Source: PALSA-693 sp963702305 (GTDB lineage: Bacteria > Actinomycetota > Acidimicrobiia > Acidimicrobiales > Palsa-688). From it: a stretch of DNA of 64,000 bases. Shown piece by piece: positions 43,524 to 53,211 of this stretch. A model generated the notes under the pieces. The model worked only from the letters and a program-made list of their open reading frames with translations. It searched no databases and was not told where the DNA came from. The stretch spans positions 186,001 through 250,000 of the forward strand of contig CAVPBX010000011.1 of NCBI GenBank assembly GCA_963702305.1, in the 5' to 3' direction. Numbering within the stretch: position 1 is the stretch's first letter; every line of letters begins with the position of its first letter. The translations under genes and the position numbers were made by a program.

Positions 43524-44197
43524 CAGCCGCCGACCGCCTTGCGGGCCCACGGGGTGATCGTCCACTGCAGCAGGACCAGGGCGCCGTCGAAGAGGGCGGC
43601 CAGCAGGACCGACAGGCCGGCGCCGAGGACGACCTGGGTGCGGAAGTTGTTCTGCTGGCCGATGGAGATGAGGGTGCCCAGGCCGCCGCCGGCGCCGACC
43701 AGGCTGGCCACGGTGACGAGGCCGATGGTGGTGACGACCGCCAGGCGGATGCCGGCGATCATGGCCGGGGCGGCCAGCGGCAGGTCGACCCGGAACAGTT
43801 GGCGGGCCGGGCCGTAGCCGAGACCCCGGGCCGCATCGCGCACCTCCAGGGGCACGCCGTCGAGCCCGGTCACGATGTTGCGCACCAGGATCAGCAAGGT
43901 GTAGCTGACCAGCCCGATCTCGGCGGTGGTGCGGCCCAGGCCGGTGATGGGGATCAGGAACGCGAACAACGCCAACGAGGGGATGGTGAAAAGGATGCCG
44001 GTGACGCCGTAGACCGGTTTTTCCCAGCGCCGCCAGCGCCACGCCAGGTACCCCAACGGCAGTGATAACGCCAGCCCGATCCCCACCGCGATCAACGTGA
44101 GCTGGATGTGCTGGTCGACGGCGCTCCAGATCTCACCGGGGTGTTGGCGGATCCAGCTCCACTGCAGCCAGGGTTGCGAGTCCGCGGCCACCCTCAC
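43523..44197 (-). CDS. ABC transporter permease, glycine betaine type (first permease)
   Basis: 224 residues, six helices. EAA loop: DAARGLGYGPARQLFRVDLP followed by LAAPAMIAGIRLAVV. The GTG at 44197 has a TAGCAT box 8 bases before it, which sets the start; the open frame upstream overlaps the divergent ATPase gene and is not coding. First gene of the permease-permease-binding protein operon. Confidence 0.92.
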   Translation of the reverse strand: MRVAADSQPWLQWSWIRQHPGEIWSAVDQHIQLTLIAVGIGLALSLPLGYLAWRWRRWEKPVYGVTGILFTIPSLALFAFLIPITGLGRTTAEIGLVSYTLLILVRNIVTGLDGVPLEVRDAARGLGYGPARQLFRVDLPLAAPAMIAGIRLAVVTTIGLVTVASLVGAGGGLGTLISIGQQNNFRTQVVLGAGLSVLLAALFDGALVLLQWTITPWARKAVGG

Positions 44198-44205
44198 GAG
44201 TGCCG

Positions 44206-44221
44206 ATGCTACCGGTAGCCT
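44206..44221. promoter_or_regulatory. Back-to-back -10 boxes of the betaine transporter
   Basis: TAGCAT on the minus strand (44211-44206, for the permease operon) and TAGCCT on the plus strand (44216-44221, for the ATPase) are separated only by CCGG. The 12 bases GCTACCGGTAGC at 44208-44219 form a perfect palindrome. Spacers to the start codons are 8 and 6 bases, so both transcripts would be leaderless. Confidence 0.65.
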
Positions 44222-44227
44222 CGCGAG

Positions 44228-45370
<1,143 letters not shown>

Positions 45371-45398
45371 CGCCGGGAGGGTCAGGCCGCTCAGCCGG

Positions 45399-46232
45399 TC
45401 AGGCGTCGCGGCGTTCCAGCAGCGCGAAGGCGCCGGCCAGGACGATGGCGGTGAAGCCGACCATGATGCCGAAGCCCGTCCAGGCCGCCACCGTGTGACT
45501 GTCCCGTATGACCATGGCCACCTGCGAGCCGGCGTTGGTGGGCCAGTATTGCTCGATGGGTTGCGACCACGAGGTCGGCAGGGCCGCGGCGATGCCGGGC
45601 AGGACGAGCAAGATGGCCACGATCGTCCCGATGGCCGCCGCCGCGTGGCGCAGCAGCACCCCGAGCGCGGTCCCCAGCAGGGCCAGCACCGCCAGGTACA
45701 ACCCGGCGCCGATCACCGCGCGCAGCGCGTTGTGCGTGCCCAGCGAGGCCGAGGGGGCCTTGCCCGAGATCAGGGCCTGACCGACGAGGAAGGTGACGAA
45801 GCTGATGATCTCCCCGGCGACGAGGGCGACGGAGGTAAAGACCAGAGCCTTGGCGGCCAAGAAGCGGCTCCGCCTCGGGACCGCGGCCAGGCTGGTGCGG
45901 ATCATGCCGGTCGAGTACTCGCCGGTGACCACCATGACGCCGAGGATGGCGAACGCCAACTGGGCGATTTCCAGGCTGCGCAGGCTGCGGTCGGTCGGAT
46001 TCCAGCGGAAGTGGATGCTCGGATCCGTCGCGTAATGATTCGCCGAGATGGCGCTGATGAGGGCGCCCAGCCCGATGCCGAGCAGGGCGGCCACGATCAG
46101 GGCCCAGTAGGTCGACCGGACGGTCCGGATCTTCGTCCACTCCGAGCGGAGGACGTCGGCGAAGGTGGCGGCCCGAAAGGCGGGCCGGGGCTGTACGGCC
46201 TGGGCCGGCGGGGTGGCGACGATGGTGTCCAT
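45399..46232 (-). CDS. ABC-2 type transporter permease
   Basis: 277 residues with six helices. The N-terminal RSEWTKIRTVRSTYWALIVA is typical of the actinobacterial ABC-2 permeases, as is GVMVVTGEYSTGMIRTSLAA. It directly follows its ATPase (no gap), so the pair forms an exporter of unknown cargo, perhaps drug or lipid. Confidence 0.88.
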   Translation of the reverse strand: MDTIVATPPAQAVQPRPAFRAATFADVLRSEWTKIRTVRSTYWALIVAALLGIGLGALISAISANHYATDPSIHFRWNPTDRSLRSLEIAQLAFAILGVMVVTGEYSTGMIRTSLAAVPRRSRFLAAKALVFTSVALVAGEIISFVTFLVGQALISGKAPSASLGTHNALRAVIGAGLYLAVLALLGTALGVLLRHAAAAIGTIVAILLVLPGIAAALPTSWSQPIEQYWPTNAGSQVAMVIRDSHTVAAWTGFGIMVGFTAIVLAGAFALLERRDA

Positions 46233-47147
46233 CTAGGCCACCGCCCCGGAGGCGTGGTACTCCACGCTGTCGCTGGTCAACTCCATGAATGCCTCCTCTA
46301 GTGACGCCCGCTCCGGCGTCAGTTCGTGCAGGGCGATGCCGTGGGAGGCCGCCAACTCCCCGATGGTCGGCGAGTCGGCCCCCGTGACCTCGAGCATGCC
46401 GTCCGTCAGTGGTCGTACCGAAGCCCCCGCGGCCTGCAGGTAGGCGGAGAACTCCTCGGCTCGGGGCGTGCGGACCCGGACGGACTGGCGGGAGCTGGAC
46501 TGGACGAAGTCGTTGACGCCCTCGTCGCGGATGAGCTTGCCGCGGCCGATGACAATCAGGTGATCAGCGGTGAGGGCCATCTCGCTCATGAGGTGGCTGG
46601 AGACGAGCACCGTCCGGCCCTCGGCAGCCAGGGCCCGCATGAGGGTGCGCACCCAGACGATCCCTTCCGGGTCGAGTCCGTTGACCGGCTCGTCGAACAT
46701 CAGCACCGCCGGATCACCCAGCAGGGCGGCGGCGATGCCCAGTCGCTGGCCCATGCCGAGGGAGAAGCCGTTGGCCCGCCGCTTGGCGACCGATTCGAGG
46801 CCGACGATTCCGAGCACCTCGTCCACCCGGCGGGCCGGGATGCCGTTGCTCTCGGCGAGCACCAAGAGATGATTGTGGGCCGTGCGACCGCCGTGCATGG
46901 CCTTGGCGTCGAGCAGCGCTCCCACCTCGTGGAGCGGGGCCGGCAGGTCCCGGTAGCGCTTGCCGGCCACCGTGACCCGCCCCCGGTTGGGATGATCGAG
47001 TCCGAGGATCATGCGCATGGTCGTGGTCTTGCCAGCCCCGTTCGGGCCGAGAAATCCGGTGACCATCCCCGGCTTCACGTCAAAACTGAGGTCATCGACG
47101 GCGGTGGTCGCGCCGTAGTGCTTAGTGAGGTTTCGAGCCTCGATCAT
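46233..47147 (-). CDS. ABC transporter ATP-binding protein (exporter, ABC-2 pair)
   Basis: 304 residues. Walker A LGPNGAGKTTTMRMILGL, signature FSLGMGQRLGIAAALLGD, Walker B VLMFDEPVNGLDP, His switch VSSHLMSEM. The C-terminal 85 residues are the usual regulatory tail. The ATG at 47147 has AGGAGG six bases upstream. Co-transcribed with the permease that follows. Divergent from the next ABC exporter. Confidence 0.93.
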   Translation of the reverse strand: MIEARNLTKHYGATTAVDDLSFDVKPGMVTGFLGPNGAGKTTTMRMILGLDHPNRGRVTVAGKRYRDLPAPLHEVGALLDAKAMHGGRTAHNHLLVLAESNGIPARRVDEVLGIVGLESVAKRRANGFSLGMGQRLGIAAALLGDPAVLMFDEPVNGLDPEGIVWVRTLMRALAAEGRTVLVSSHLMSEMALTADHLIVIGRGKLIRDEGVNDFVQSSSRQSVRVRTPRAEEFSAYLQAAGASVRPLTDGMLEVTGADSPTIGELAASHGIALHELTPERASLEEAFMELTSDSVEYHASGAVA

Positions 47148-47194
47148 CAGCCCTCCTGTGGCGGCGAGGAGCCGCCTCGCTCGCATCTCCCGCC

Positions 47195-47206
47195 ATCATC
47201 GATGAT
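47195..47206. promoter_or_regulatory. 12-bp palindrome between divergent ABC exporters
   Basis: ATCATCGATGAT, a perfect inverted repeat, lies 48 bases before one ATPase start and 80 before the other. It is AT-rich in a GC-rich region and could be an operator; no regulator gene is adjacent. Confidence 0.4.
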
Positions 47207-47286
47207 AGAGGACCCCGGTACATCCCGCCGAAGATGTATTTCCGGTCTCATTCGGGGGGATGAGGCCGAGGTAGCTTCGATCTCCC

Positions 47287-48331
47287 ATGTCCCGGCTGAA
47301 CTCGCCCGCGATCGACGTCACCGGGCTGGTCGTCCGCTACGGCGCCCGGGTGGCGGTGGCGGGCGTGGACCTCGAGGCCGGCCGCGGCGAGGTGGTGTGC
47401 GTGTTGGGCCGCAACGGCGCCGGCAAGACCAGCACGATCGAGGCCCTGGAGGGCTACCGGCGGCCGGCGGCCGGGACGATACGGGTGCTGGGGCTGGATC
47501 CCCAGGACCCCGATGACCACCGAGCCCTCACCCGGCGGGTCGGGGTCATGTTGCAGGGCGGCGGCGTGTACCCGGGGATGGGCCCGGCGGAGGCGATCCA
47601 CCTTTTTGCCAGCTACTACGAGCACCCCGACGACCCAAATCTCCTGTTGGACCGGTTGGGGCTCACCGGGACCGTCGCCCGGACCCCGTGGCGGCGGCTG
47701 TCGGGCGGCGAACAGCAGCGCCTCTCCCTGGCCCTGGCGCTCGTCGGCCGGCCCGAGGTGGTGTTCCTCGACGAGCCAACCGCGGGCGTCGATCCGCAAG
47801 GCCGGCTGACGATCCGGAGCGTGATCGCCGACCTGCGGGCGGCCGGCGTCTGCGTGCTGCTGACCACCCACGAACTGGAGGAGGCCGAACGCCTGGCCGA
47901 CCGGATCGTGATCATCGATGGCGGGCGGGTCGTGGCCGCCGGCACCCCGGCCGAGCTCGACCACGGCCGGGGGATCCTCCGGGCGGCCCGGGTCGCCGGC
48001 GGACATCCGGTTCGGCGCGCCGCCCGCCCTGGACACGGCGGCCCTGTCCCGACGGCTCGGGGCGGTGGTGGTCGAGCTGCGTCCCGGCGAGTACCAGGTC
48101 GACGCGCCCGGCCTGCCGGCGACCGTCGCCGACCTGACGGCGTGGCTGGCCGAGCACGACCTGCCCCTCGCCGATCTGCGGGCCGGGCGCCAGCGCCTCG
48201 AGGACGTGTTCCTGCGGCTCACCGCCGACACCACGGGCGAGGACGCCGGCGCAGACGAGGATGGCCCAGACGAGGATGGCCCAGGCGAGGCCGGCCCAGG
48301 CGAGGCCGGCCCAGGCGAGGCCGGCCAGTGA
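47287..48331 (+). CDS. ABC transporter ATP-binding protein, one +1 frameshift
   Basis: Walker A LGRNGAGKTSTIEALEGY, signature LSGGEQQRLSLALALV, Walker B VVFLDEPTAGVDP and His switch LTTHELEEA read in one frame to residue 230 or so; after a break between 47970 and 48003 the frame aside gives ADIRFGAPPALDTAALSRRL and the regulatory tail, ending with three GPGEA repeats and a TGA that overlaps the permease GTG. Length 3n+1, about 347 residues. Without the correction the ATPase and permease appear fused, which is unlikely. Confidence 0.88.
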
Positions 48332-49056
48332 ACGCCCTGCGCGCCCAGGTCGGCGCCGAGCTGCGCCTCACCGTGCGGCGGGGCGACGCGGTGCTGCTCA
48401 ACGTGGCCATACCCGTTGGCCTGCTGATCTTCTTCTCGTTGGTGGACGTTCTGCCCAAGCCGGCCGGGGTCGCGCATCCCGTCGACTTCCTGTCGCCGGG
48501 GATCCTGGCCCTGGCGGTGATGTCGACGGCGATGGTCAGCCTCGGCATCGCCACCGGATTCGAGCGCCAGTACGGGGTGCTCAAGCGGCTGGGCGCCACG
48601 CCGCTCGGCCGGCCCCGGCTGCTCGGGGCCAAGATCGCCGCGGTGGTGGCCATCGAGGTGCTACAGGTGGGGCTGATCGTGGCGGTGGCCCTGCTGCTCG
48701 GGTGGGACCCCGGCGGCTCGGTGGCGGCGGCCGCGCCGGCCATCCTCCTGGCCACCGTGGCCTTCTCGGGCCTGGGGCTGCTCATGGCCGGCGCCCTGCG
48801 GGCCGAGGTGACTCTGGCCGCGGCCAACGGGCTCTATCTTCTGCTGCTGCTGCTCGGCGGGATGATCTTCCCGCTCAGCAAGCTGCCCGGTGGATTGCGG
48901 GCGGTCGCTCGGGCGCTGCCGGCCGGTGCGTTGTCCGATGCCTTACACGGGGCGCTCACCGCCGGCGGCTCGGTGCCGGCTCGGGCGTGGGTCGTGCTGG
49001 CCGTCTGGGCGGTCCTGGCGCCGGCGGCCGCGGCCCGGACGTTCCGCTGGGAGTAG
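48328..49056 (+). CDS. ABC-2 type transporter permease
   Basis: 242 residues, six helices (LLNVAIPVGLLIFFSLVDVL, then LALAVMSTAMVSLGIATGFE, and the FERQYGVLKRLGATPLGR loop typical of DrrB/ABC-2 permeases). The GTG overlaps the ATPase stop (GTGA). Together they form an exporter; it lies next to ctaB, but in the opposite direction. Confidence 0.88.
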   Translation: MNALRAQVGAELRLTVRRGDAVLLNVAIPVGLLIFFSLVDVLPKPAGVAHPVDFLSPGILALAVMSTAMVSLGIATGFERQYGVLKRLGATPLGRPRLLGAKIAAVVAIEVLQVGLIVAVALLLGWDPGGSVAAAAPAILLATVAFSGLGLLMAGALRAEVTLAAANGLYLLLLLLGGMIFPLSKLPGGLRAVARALPAGALSDALHGALTAGGSVPARAWVVLAVWAVLAPAAAARTFRWE

Positions 49057-49077
49057 CGGTCGGGGCGCCAGCCGCCC

Positions 49078-49986
49078 CTAGTGAAAGATCAGCTGATCCA
49101 CCGCCATCGCCCCGAACAGGACGGTCACGTAGGTGATCGACCAGTGGAACAGCCGCATGGCCCGGACCTCGGTCGGCTGGCGCCACAGCTGGAAGGCGAG
49201 TCCGCAGAACACCGTCCCGAGGACCAGCGCGCTCACCCAGTAGAGCGGTCCCATCCCGGCCGACCAGGCGAACAGGAGCGAGACGGCCGCCACCAGCAGC
49301 GAGTACCCGAAGATCTGCGCCGCGGTGCGCTTGAACGTCGTCACCACCGGCATCATCGGCACCTTGGCCGCCCGATAGTCGTCGCGGTAGCGGATGGCCA
49401 GGGCCCAGAAGTGCGGCGGCGTCCAGACGAACATCAGGGCGAACAGCACCACCGGCGCCCACCCGACAGTGTCGCGGACCGCGGCCCACCCGACGAGCAC
49501 TGGGACGGCGCCGGCCGCCCCGCCGATCACGATGTTCTGCCGTGAGGTCCGCTTCAGCCACAGGGTGTACACGAACACGTAGAAGAGGGTGGCGCTGACC
49601 GCCAGCACCGCCGAAAGCAGGTTGACGGCGGCCCACAGTTCGACGAACGCCACCACCTCCAGGGACACGGCGAACACCAGGGCGGCAGCCGGCGAGACGA
49701 CACCGGTGACGAGCGGGCGGCCGCGGGTCCGCCGCATGACGGCGTCGATGTCGCGGTCGACGAACATGTTGATGGCGTTGGCTCCGCCGGCCGCCAGCGT
49801 GCCCCCGACCAGGGTGGCGGCCATGAGCGACACACCAGGCCAGCCCCGCGCCGCCACGATCATGGTCGGCAGGGTGGTGACCAGCAGCAACTCGATGATG
49901 CGCGGCTTGGTCAGCGCGACGAACCCGCCCAGGCGGCGCCCGAGAGAGTATTCGACCGGCAAGACCGGGGGCACCACGTTGGACAT
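49078..49986 (-). CDS. ctaB: Protohaem IX farnesyltransferase (haem O synthase)
   Basis: Adds farnesyl to haem B to give haem O for cytochrome oxidase. 302 residues, nine helices. The two Asp-rich sites are NAINMFVDRDIDAVMRRTRG and WALAIRYRDDYRAAKVPMMP, both required for farnesyl pyrophosphate. Also GLVALTKPRIIELLLV-like start (VALTKPRIIE). Divergent from ctaA, the next enzyme. The ATG follows a TAGTGT box by 9 bases. Confidence 0.95.
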   Translation of the reverse strand: MSNVVPPVLPVEYSLGRRLGGFVALTKPRIIELLLVTTLPTMIVAARGWPGVSLMAATLVGGTLAAGGANAINMFVDRDIDAVMRRTRGRPLVTGVVSPAAALVFAVSLEVVAFVELWAAVNLLSAVLAVSATLFYVFVYTLWLKRTSRQNIVIGGAAGAVPVLVGWAAVRDTVGWAPVVLFALMFVWTPPHFWALAIRYRDDYRAAKVPMMPVVTTFKRTAAQIFGYSLLVAAVSLLFAWSAGMGPLYWVSALVLGTVFCGLAFQLWRQPTEVRAMRLFHWSITYVTVLFGAMAVDQLIFH

Positions 49987-49995
49987 CCGATCCTG

Positions 49996-50001
49996 ACACT
50001 A
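49996..50001 (-). promoter_or_regulatory. Predicted -10 box TAGTGT of ctaB
   Basis: TAGTGT on the minus strand, 9 bases before the ctaB ATG, a longer spacer than in most leaderless cases here. Confidence 0.4.
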
Positions 50002-50077
50002 CGGCAGCAGCCCTCGGCCCAACAAAGCGACCGGCCGGCGCCGTGGCGCTCGGATGGGACGCCGGGGGCGCGGGTCC

Positions 50078-50083
50078 TAGCAT
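50078..50083 (+). promoter_or_regulatory. Predicted -10 box TAGCAT of ctaA
   Basis: TAGCAT 8 bases before the ctaA ATG at 50092; no ribosome-binding site. Confidence 0.5.
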
Positions 50084-50091
50084 GGGCGCCG

Positions 50092-51135
50092 ATGAAGGTT
50101 CTGCGCCGGCGCACCACCCGGCCCGCGGCGTGGAGGTGGCGCGTCCGCCAGCTGTCACCCCCGGCCTTCCAACGCGTCGCGCTGGCGGCTGTCTGGGCCC
50201 TCGGGTTGACGATCGTCTCGGGTGCCGCCGTCCGTCTGACCGGTTCCGGCCTGGGCTGCCCCGACTGGCCGAAGTGCACGGCGTCGGGAGTGGTGGCGCC
50301 CCTGCAATTCCACGCCTGGGTCGAGTTCGGCAACCGGCTCATCAACGCCGTCGTCTCGATCGCCTCGTTGGGGGCGTTGGCCGCCGCGTTGGTGCGCGCT
50401 CCGAGGCGCCGCGACCTGACCCTCCTCTCCGCCGGGCTGGTGGTCGGGCTGATCGCCGAGGTCGGGCTGGGCGCCCTGGTGGTGAAGTACAAGCTGGCCC
50501 CGGGCCTGGTGATGACCCACTTCCTGCTGGGCCTGGTTTTCCTGGGCGACGCCGTGCTCCTGCACTACCGGGCCGGCCTGCCGGACCCGGCGACCCCGCC
50601 CACCCGGCCCCCGCCGGCCGCCCCGCCCACCACTGCCGCCACCGCCAAGGTGCGGCTCGTCGGACCCATCCCGCTGGCGTTGTCCCGTCTCCTGCTACTC
50701 GCCACGGCGGTGGCCGTGACCCTGGGCACGGTGGTGACGTCGACGGGCCCCCATGGTGGCGACCCGAAGGCCCGCCGTTTCGGCTTCTCTCTGCACTCGG
50801 TCGCCCAACTGCACGGCACGTCCGTCGAGGTGCTCCTCGCCATCACTCTGCTGACCCTGTGGAGCCTGACCCGGAGCCAGGCGCCCGCCTCGGTCATCCG
50901 CCGGGCCGAGATCATGCTGCTGGCCATGGTCGCCCAAGCCGCGGTGGGCTACACCCAGTACTTCAACGGCGACCCGGTCGGCCTGGTGGCCGTGCACGTG
51001 GCCGGCGCCAGCGTCCTGATCGTCGCCGTCCTGCGTTTCTACCTGGGCCTGACCGCGACGCAAACGGTCCCCGGCCCGCCCGCGCCGGACCCCGACCCCG
51101 TCCCCGCCGCCCTGTCCACCACCCCGACCAGCTGA
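50092..51135 (+). CDS. ctaA: Haem A synthase (COX15/CtaA)
   Basis: Membrane enzyme that oxidises haem O to haem A. 347 residues, eight helices in two halves joined by a Pro/Ala-rich loop. The Cys pair is in GSGLGCPDWPKCTA; the haem-ligand histidines are in FHAWVEFGNRL, VMTHFLLGL, LHSVAQLHG and VAVHVAGAS. The C-terminal tail is Pro rich. Divergent from ctaB with 105 bases between them. It implies an aa3-type oxidase in the cell. Confidence 0.93.
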   Translation: MKVLRRRTTRPAAWRWRVRQLSPPAFQRVALAAVWALGLTIVSGAAVRLTGSGLGCPDWPKCTASGVVAPLQFHAWVEFGNRLINAVVSIASLGALAAALVRAPRRRDLTLLSAGLVVGLIAEVGLGALVVKYKLAPGLVMTHFLLGLVFLGDAVLLHYRAGLPDPATPPTRPPPAAPPTTAATAKVRLVGPIPLALSRLLLLATAVAVTLGTVVTSTGPHGGDPKARRFGFSLHSVAQLHGTSVEVLLAITLLTLWSLTRSQAPASVIRRAEIMLLAMVAQAAVGYTQYFNGDPVGLVAVHVAGASVLIVAVLRFYLGLTATQTVPGPPAPDPDPVPAALSTTPTS

Positions 51136-51148
51136 ACCGCACCTGCTG

Positions 51149-51442
51149 ATGCCCACCGCCTCCCCCGTCGAGATCAAAGAGCCGGATCTCGGCGAGGTCA
51201 CCGACGCCGACCGCCCCTGGAAGGTCCTGGTCTGGAACGACCCCATCAACCTGATGTCGTACGTCACTTTCGTCTTCCAGAAGCTGTTCGGCTACAGCCG
51301 GGAGAAAGCCAACCAGCTCATGCTCGACGTGCACCTCAAGGGCAAGGCGATCGTGTCGCACGGGCCCCGGGAGAAGGCCGAACTCGACGTCTTCCGCCTC
51401 CATGAGCACGGCTTGTGGGCCACCATGGAGCACGACACCTGA
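51149..51442 (+). CDS. clpS: ATP-dependent Clp protease adaptor ClpS
   Basis: 97 residues. Delivers N-end-rule substrates to ClpC/ClpP. PWKVLVWNDPINLMSYVTFV is the ClpS hallmark (substrate pocket), followed by GYSREKANQLMLDVHLKGKA. The N-terminal 20 residues are the flexible part. 13 bases after ctaA and overlapping the next gene, so in an operon with both. Confidence 0.95.
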   Translation: MPTASPVEIKEPDLGEVTDADRPWKVLVWNDPINLMSYVTFVFQKLFGYSREKANQLMLDVHLKGKAIVSHGPREKAELDVFRLHEHGLWATMEHDT

Positions 51443-51912
51443 GCCCGCTCCTGCCGCGCCGCCTCATCCGGCGGGACCGCCAGGGCGGCTACCAGATCAA
51501 CCTCAGCGCCGACGACCGGGCCATGCTGCGTCAGTTGGCCCCACAGTTCCGCGACCTGCTCGACGATCCCGGCCAGCCGGTGCTGCAGCGGCTGTTCCCC
51601 CCGGCGTACTCCGACGCCGCCCACGCCGAGCAGCAGGAGGAATACCGGCGGCTGATGCAGGAGGACCTCGTCACCCGGCACCGGGACGAGCTGGATCTAC
51701 TGGAATCCACCGCGGCTGCGACCCACCTGTCCGAGGAGCAGCTCCTGGGCTGGACCCGAGCCCTCAACAGCCTGCGCCTGGTGCTCGGCACCTTCCTCGA
51801 CGTCCAGGAGGGCGACGAGTCCCGGCACCCGGAGAGCACCGAGGAGGCTCTCTACCACTGGCTCACCTACCTGCAGGGCGAGGCCATCGAGGCGCTCGAC
51901 AACGAGCCGTAG
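51415..51912 (+). CDS. DUF2017 family protein (AosR-like)
   Basis: 165 residues, mostly helical. Conserved DUF2017 parts: INLSADDRAMLRQLAPQFRD, RLFPPAYSDAAHAEQQEEYR and a C-terminal YHWLTYLQGEAIEAL. Its position right after clpS is the same as in Mycobacterium, where the homologue AosR (Rv1332) is an oxidative-stress regulator. GTG start inside clpS (28-base overlap); a slightly later start is possible but none is clearly better. Confidence 0.85.
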   Translation: MGHHGARHLSPLLPRRLIRRDRQGGYQINLSADDRAMLRQLAPQFRDLLDDPGQPVLQRLFPPAYSDAAHAEQQEEYRRLMQEDLVTRHRDELDLLESTAAATHLSEEQLLGWTRALNSLRLVLGTFLDVQEGDESRHPESTEEALYHWLTYLQGEAIEALDNEP

Positions 51913-51934
51913 CGGATGGGCCAGACTGAGCGCC

Positions 51935-52345
51935 ATGGACGTGCAGGACGCGCTCGAGTTTCTTCGAGCCAACCACCGCTCGGTGCTGGTCACTCGCAAG
52001 CGCAACGGTGACCCCCAGCTCTCACCGGTCAACCACGGCGTCGACGAGCACGGCCGGGTGGCGATCTCCAGCCGGGAGCCGGCTTACAAGGTGCGCAACC
52101 TCCGGCGCGACCCGCGCGCCAGCCTGCTCGGCGTCACCGACGGCTTCTACGGCCAATGGGTCCAGATCGACGGCACAGTCGAGCTCATCTCCCTGCCGGA
52201 GGCCATGGAGCCGCTGGTTGACCTGTACCGCCAGATCCAGGGGGAGCATCCGGACTGGGACGACTACCGGGCGGCCATGGTGCGCGACCAGCGGCTGATC
52301 ATCGCCATCACGCCCACCGCCGCCGGCCCCGACCGGGCCGGCTGA
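51935..52345 (+). CDS. PPOX-class F420-dependent oxidoreductase
   Basis: 136 residues with the split-barrel fold of the pyridoxamine-phosphate-oxidase family: HRSVLVTRKRNGDPQLSPVN and AYKVRNLRRDPRASLLGV, then YGQWVQIDGTVELI and DWDDYRAAM. This length and pattern match the actinobacterial F420-binding PPOX group. Substrate unknown. 22 bases after the DUF2017 gene. Confidence 0.87.
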   Translation: MDVQDALEFLRANHRSVLVTRKRNGDPQLSPVNHGVDEHGRVAISSREPAYKVRNLRRDPRASLLGVTDGFYGQWVQIDGTVELISLPEAMEPLVDLYRQIQGEHPDWDDYRAAMVRDQRLIIAITPTAAGPDRAG

Positions 52346-52350
52346 CCACC

Positions 52351-53211
52351 GTGCCGACCCGCGTCCGTGTCGCCCCCACCGTCGAGCTGCACCTCCTGAC
52401 CCGGTCCCTCGACGGCCCCGGGGTCCCGGTCCTGCTGGTGCACGGGCTGGCGTCGAACGCCCGGCTGTGGGACGGCGTGGCCGAGCGCCTCGCCGCCGCC
52501 GGCCACCCGGTCGCGGCGGTGGACCAGCGCGGCCACGGCCAGTCCGACAAACCCGACGATGGCTACGACTTCGCCACCCTGACCGACGACCTCGTCGCCC
52601 TCCTCGCCACCCTCGAATGGCAGGGCGACCGCACCCCCTGGGTCGCGGGCCAGAGCTGGGGCGCCAACGTCGTCCTCGAACTGGCGGCCCGTCACCCCGA
52701 CGCCACCCGCGGCATCGTCCTGGTGGACGGCGGCACCATCGAGCTCAGCGCCCGGTTCGCCGATTGGCCCACCTGCGAGGCGGCCATGGCGCCGCCCCCG
52801 CTCATCGGGACCAGCGCCACCAGTTTCGAGCGGCTGATCCGCAACCACCATCAGGACTGGCCCGAGAGCGGGATCACCGGCACCCTGGCCAACGTCGAGA
52901 CCTTGCCGGACGGCACCATCCGGCCGTGGTTGTCGCGGGCCCATCACATGACGATCCTCCGCCAGCTCTGGGAGCACCAGCCGTCGCAGCGCTACGCGAC
53001 CGTCAAAGTCCCGGTCCTGCTCCTCCCCGCCGAGGACCCCAGCAACCAGCGGTGGATGGCCGGCAAACGCGACGACGTGACCCGGGCCGGCGCGGCCCTG
53101 GAGCGGTCGGTGACCCGCTGGATTGCCGGCGACCACGACCTGCACGCCCAGCACCCCGACCTGGTGGCCGAGCTGATCCACGACGCGACCGGGCCAGCTC
53201 TTTTTCCGTAA
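52351..53211 (+). CDS. Alpha/beta hydrolase
   Basis: 286 residues. Nucleophile elbow GQSWGANVVLELA (Ser), oxyanion region VLLVHGLASNARLWDGV, acid in LLLPAEDPSNQ and catalytic His in AGDHDLHAQHPDL. Fold is clear, substrate is not. GTG start 5 bases after the PPOX gene; the next gene begins at once. Confidence 0.88.
   Translation: MPTRVRVAPTVELHLLTRSLDGPGVPVLLVHGLASNARLWDGVAERLAAAGHPVAAVDQRGHGQSDKPDDGYDFATLTDDLVALLATLEWQGDRTPWVAGQSWGANVVLELAARHPDATRGIVLVDGGTIELSARFADWPTCEAAMAPPPLIGTSATSFERLIRNHHQDWPESGITGTLANVETLPDGTIRPWLSRAHHMTILRQLWEHQPSQRYATVKVPVLLLPAEDPSNQRWMAGKRDDVTRAGAALERSVTRWIAGDHDLHAQHPDLVAELIHDATGPALFP

Noticed and set aside
47287..49056. Single protein joining ABC ATPase and permease
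   Set aside because: The linking stretch is Arg/Gly/Pro nonsense, while the frame aside encodes a normal ATPase tail ending at a TGA that overlaps the permease GTG.
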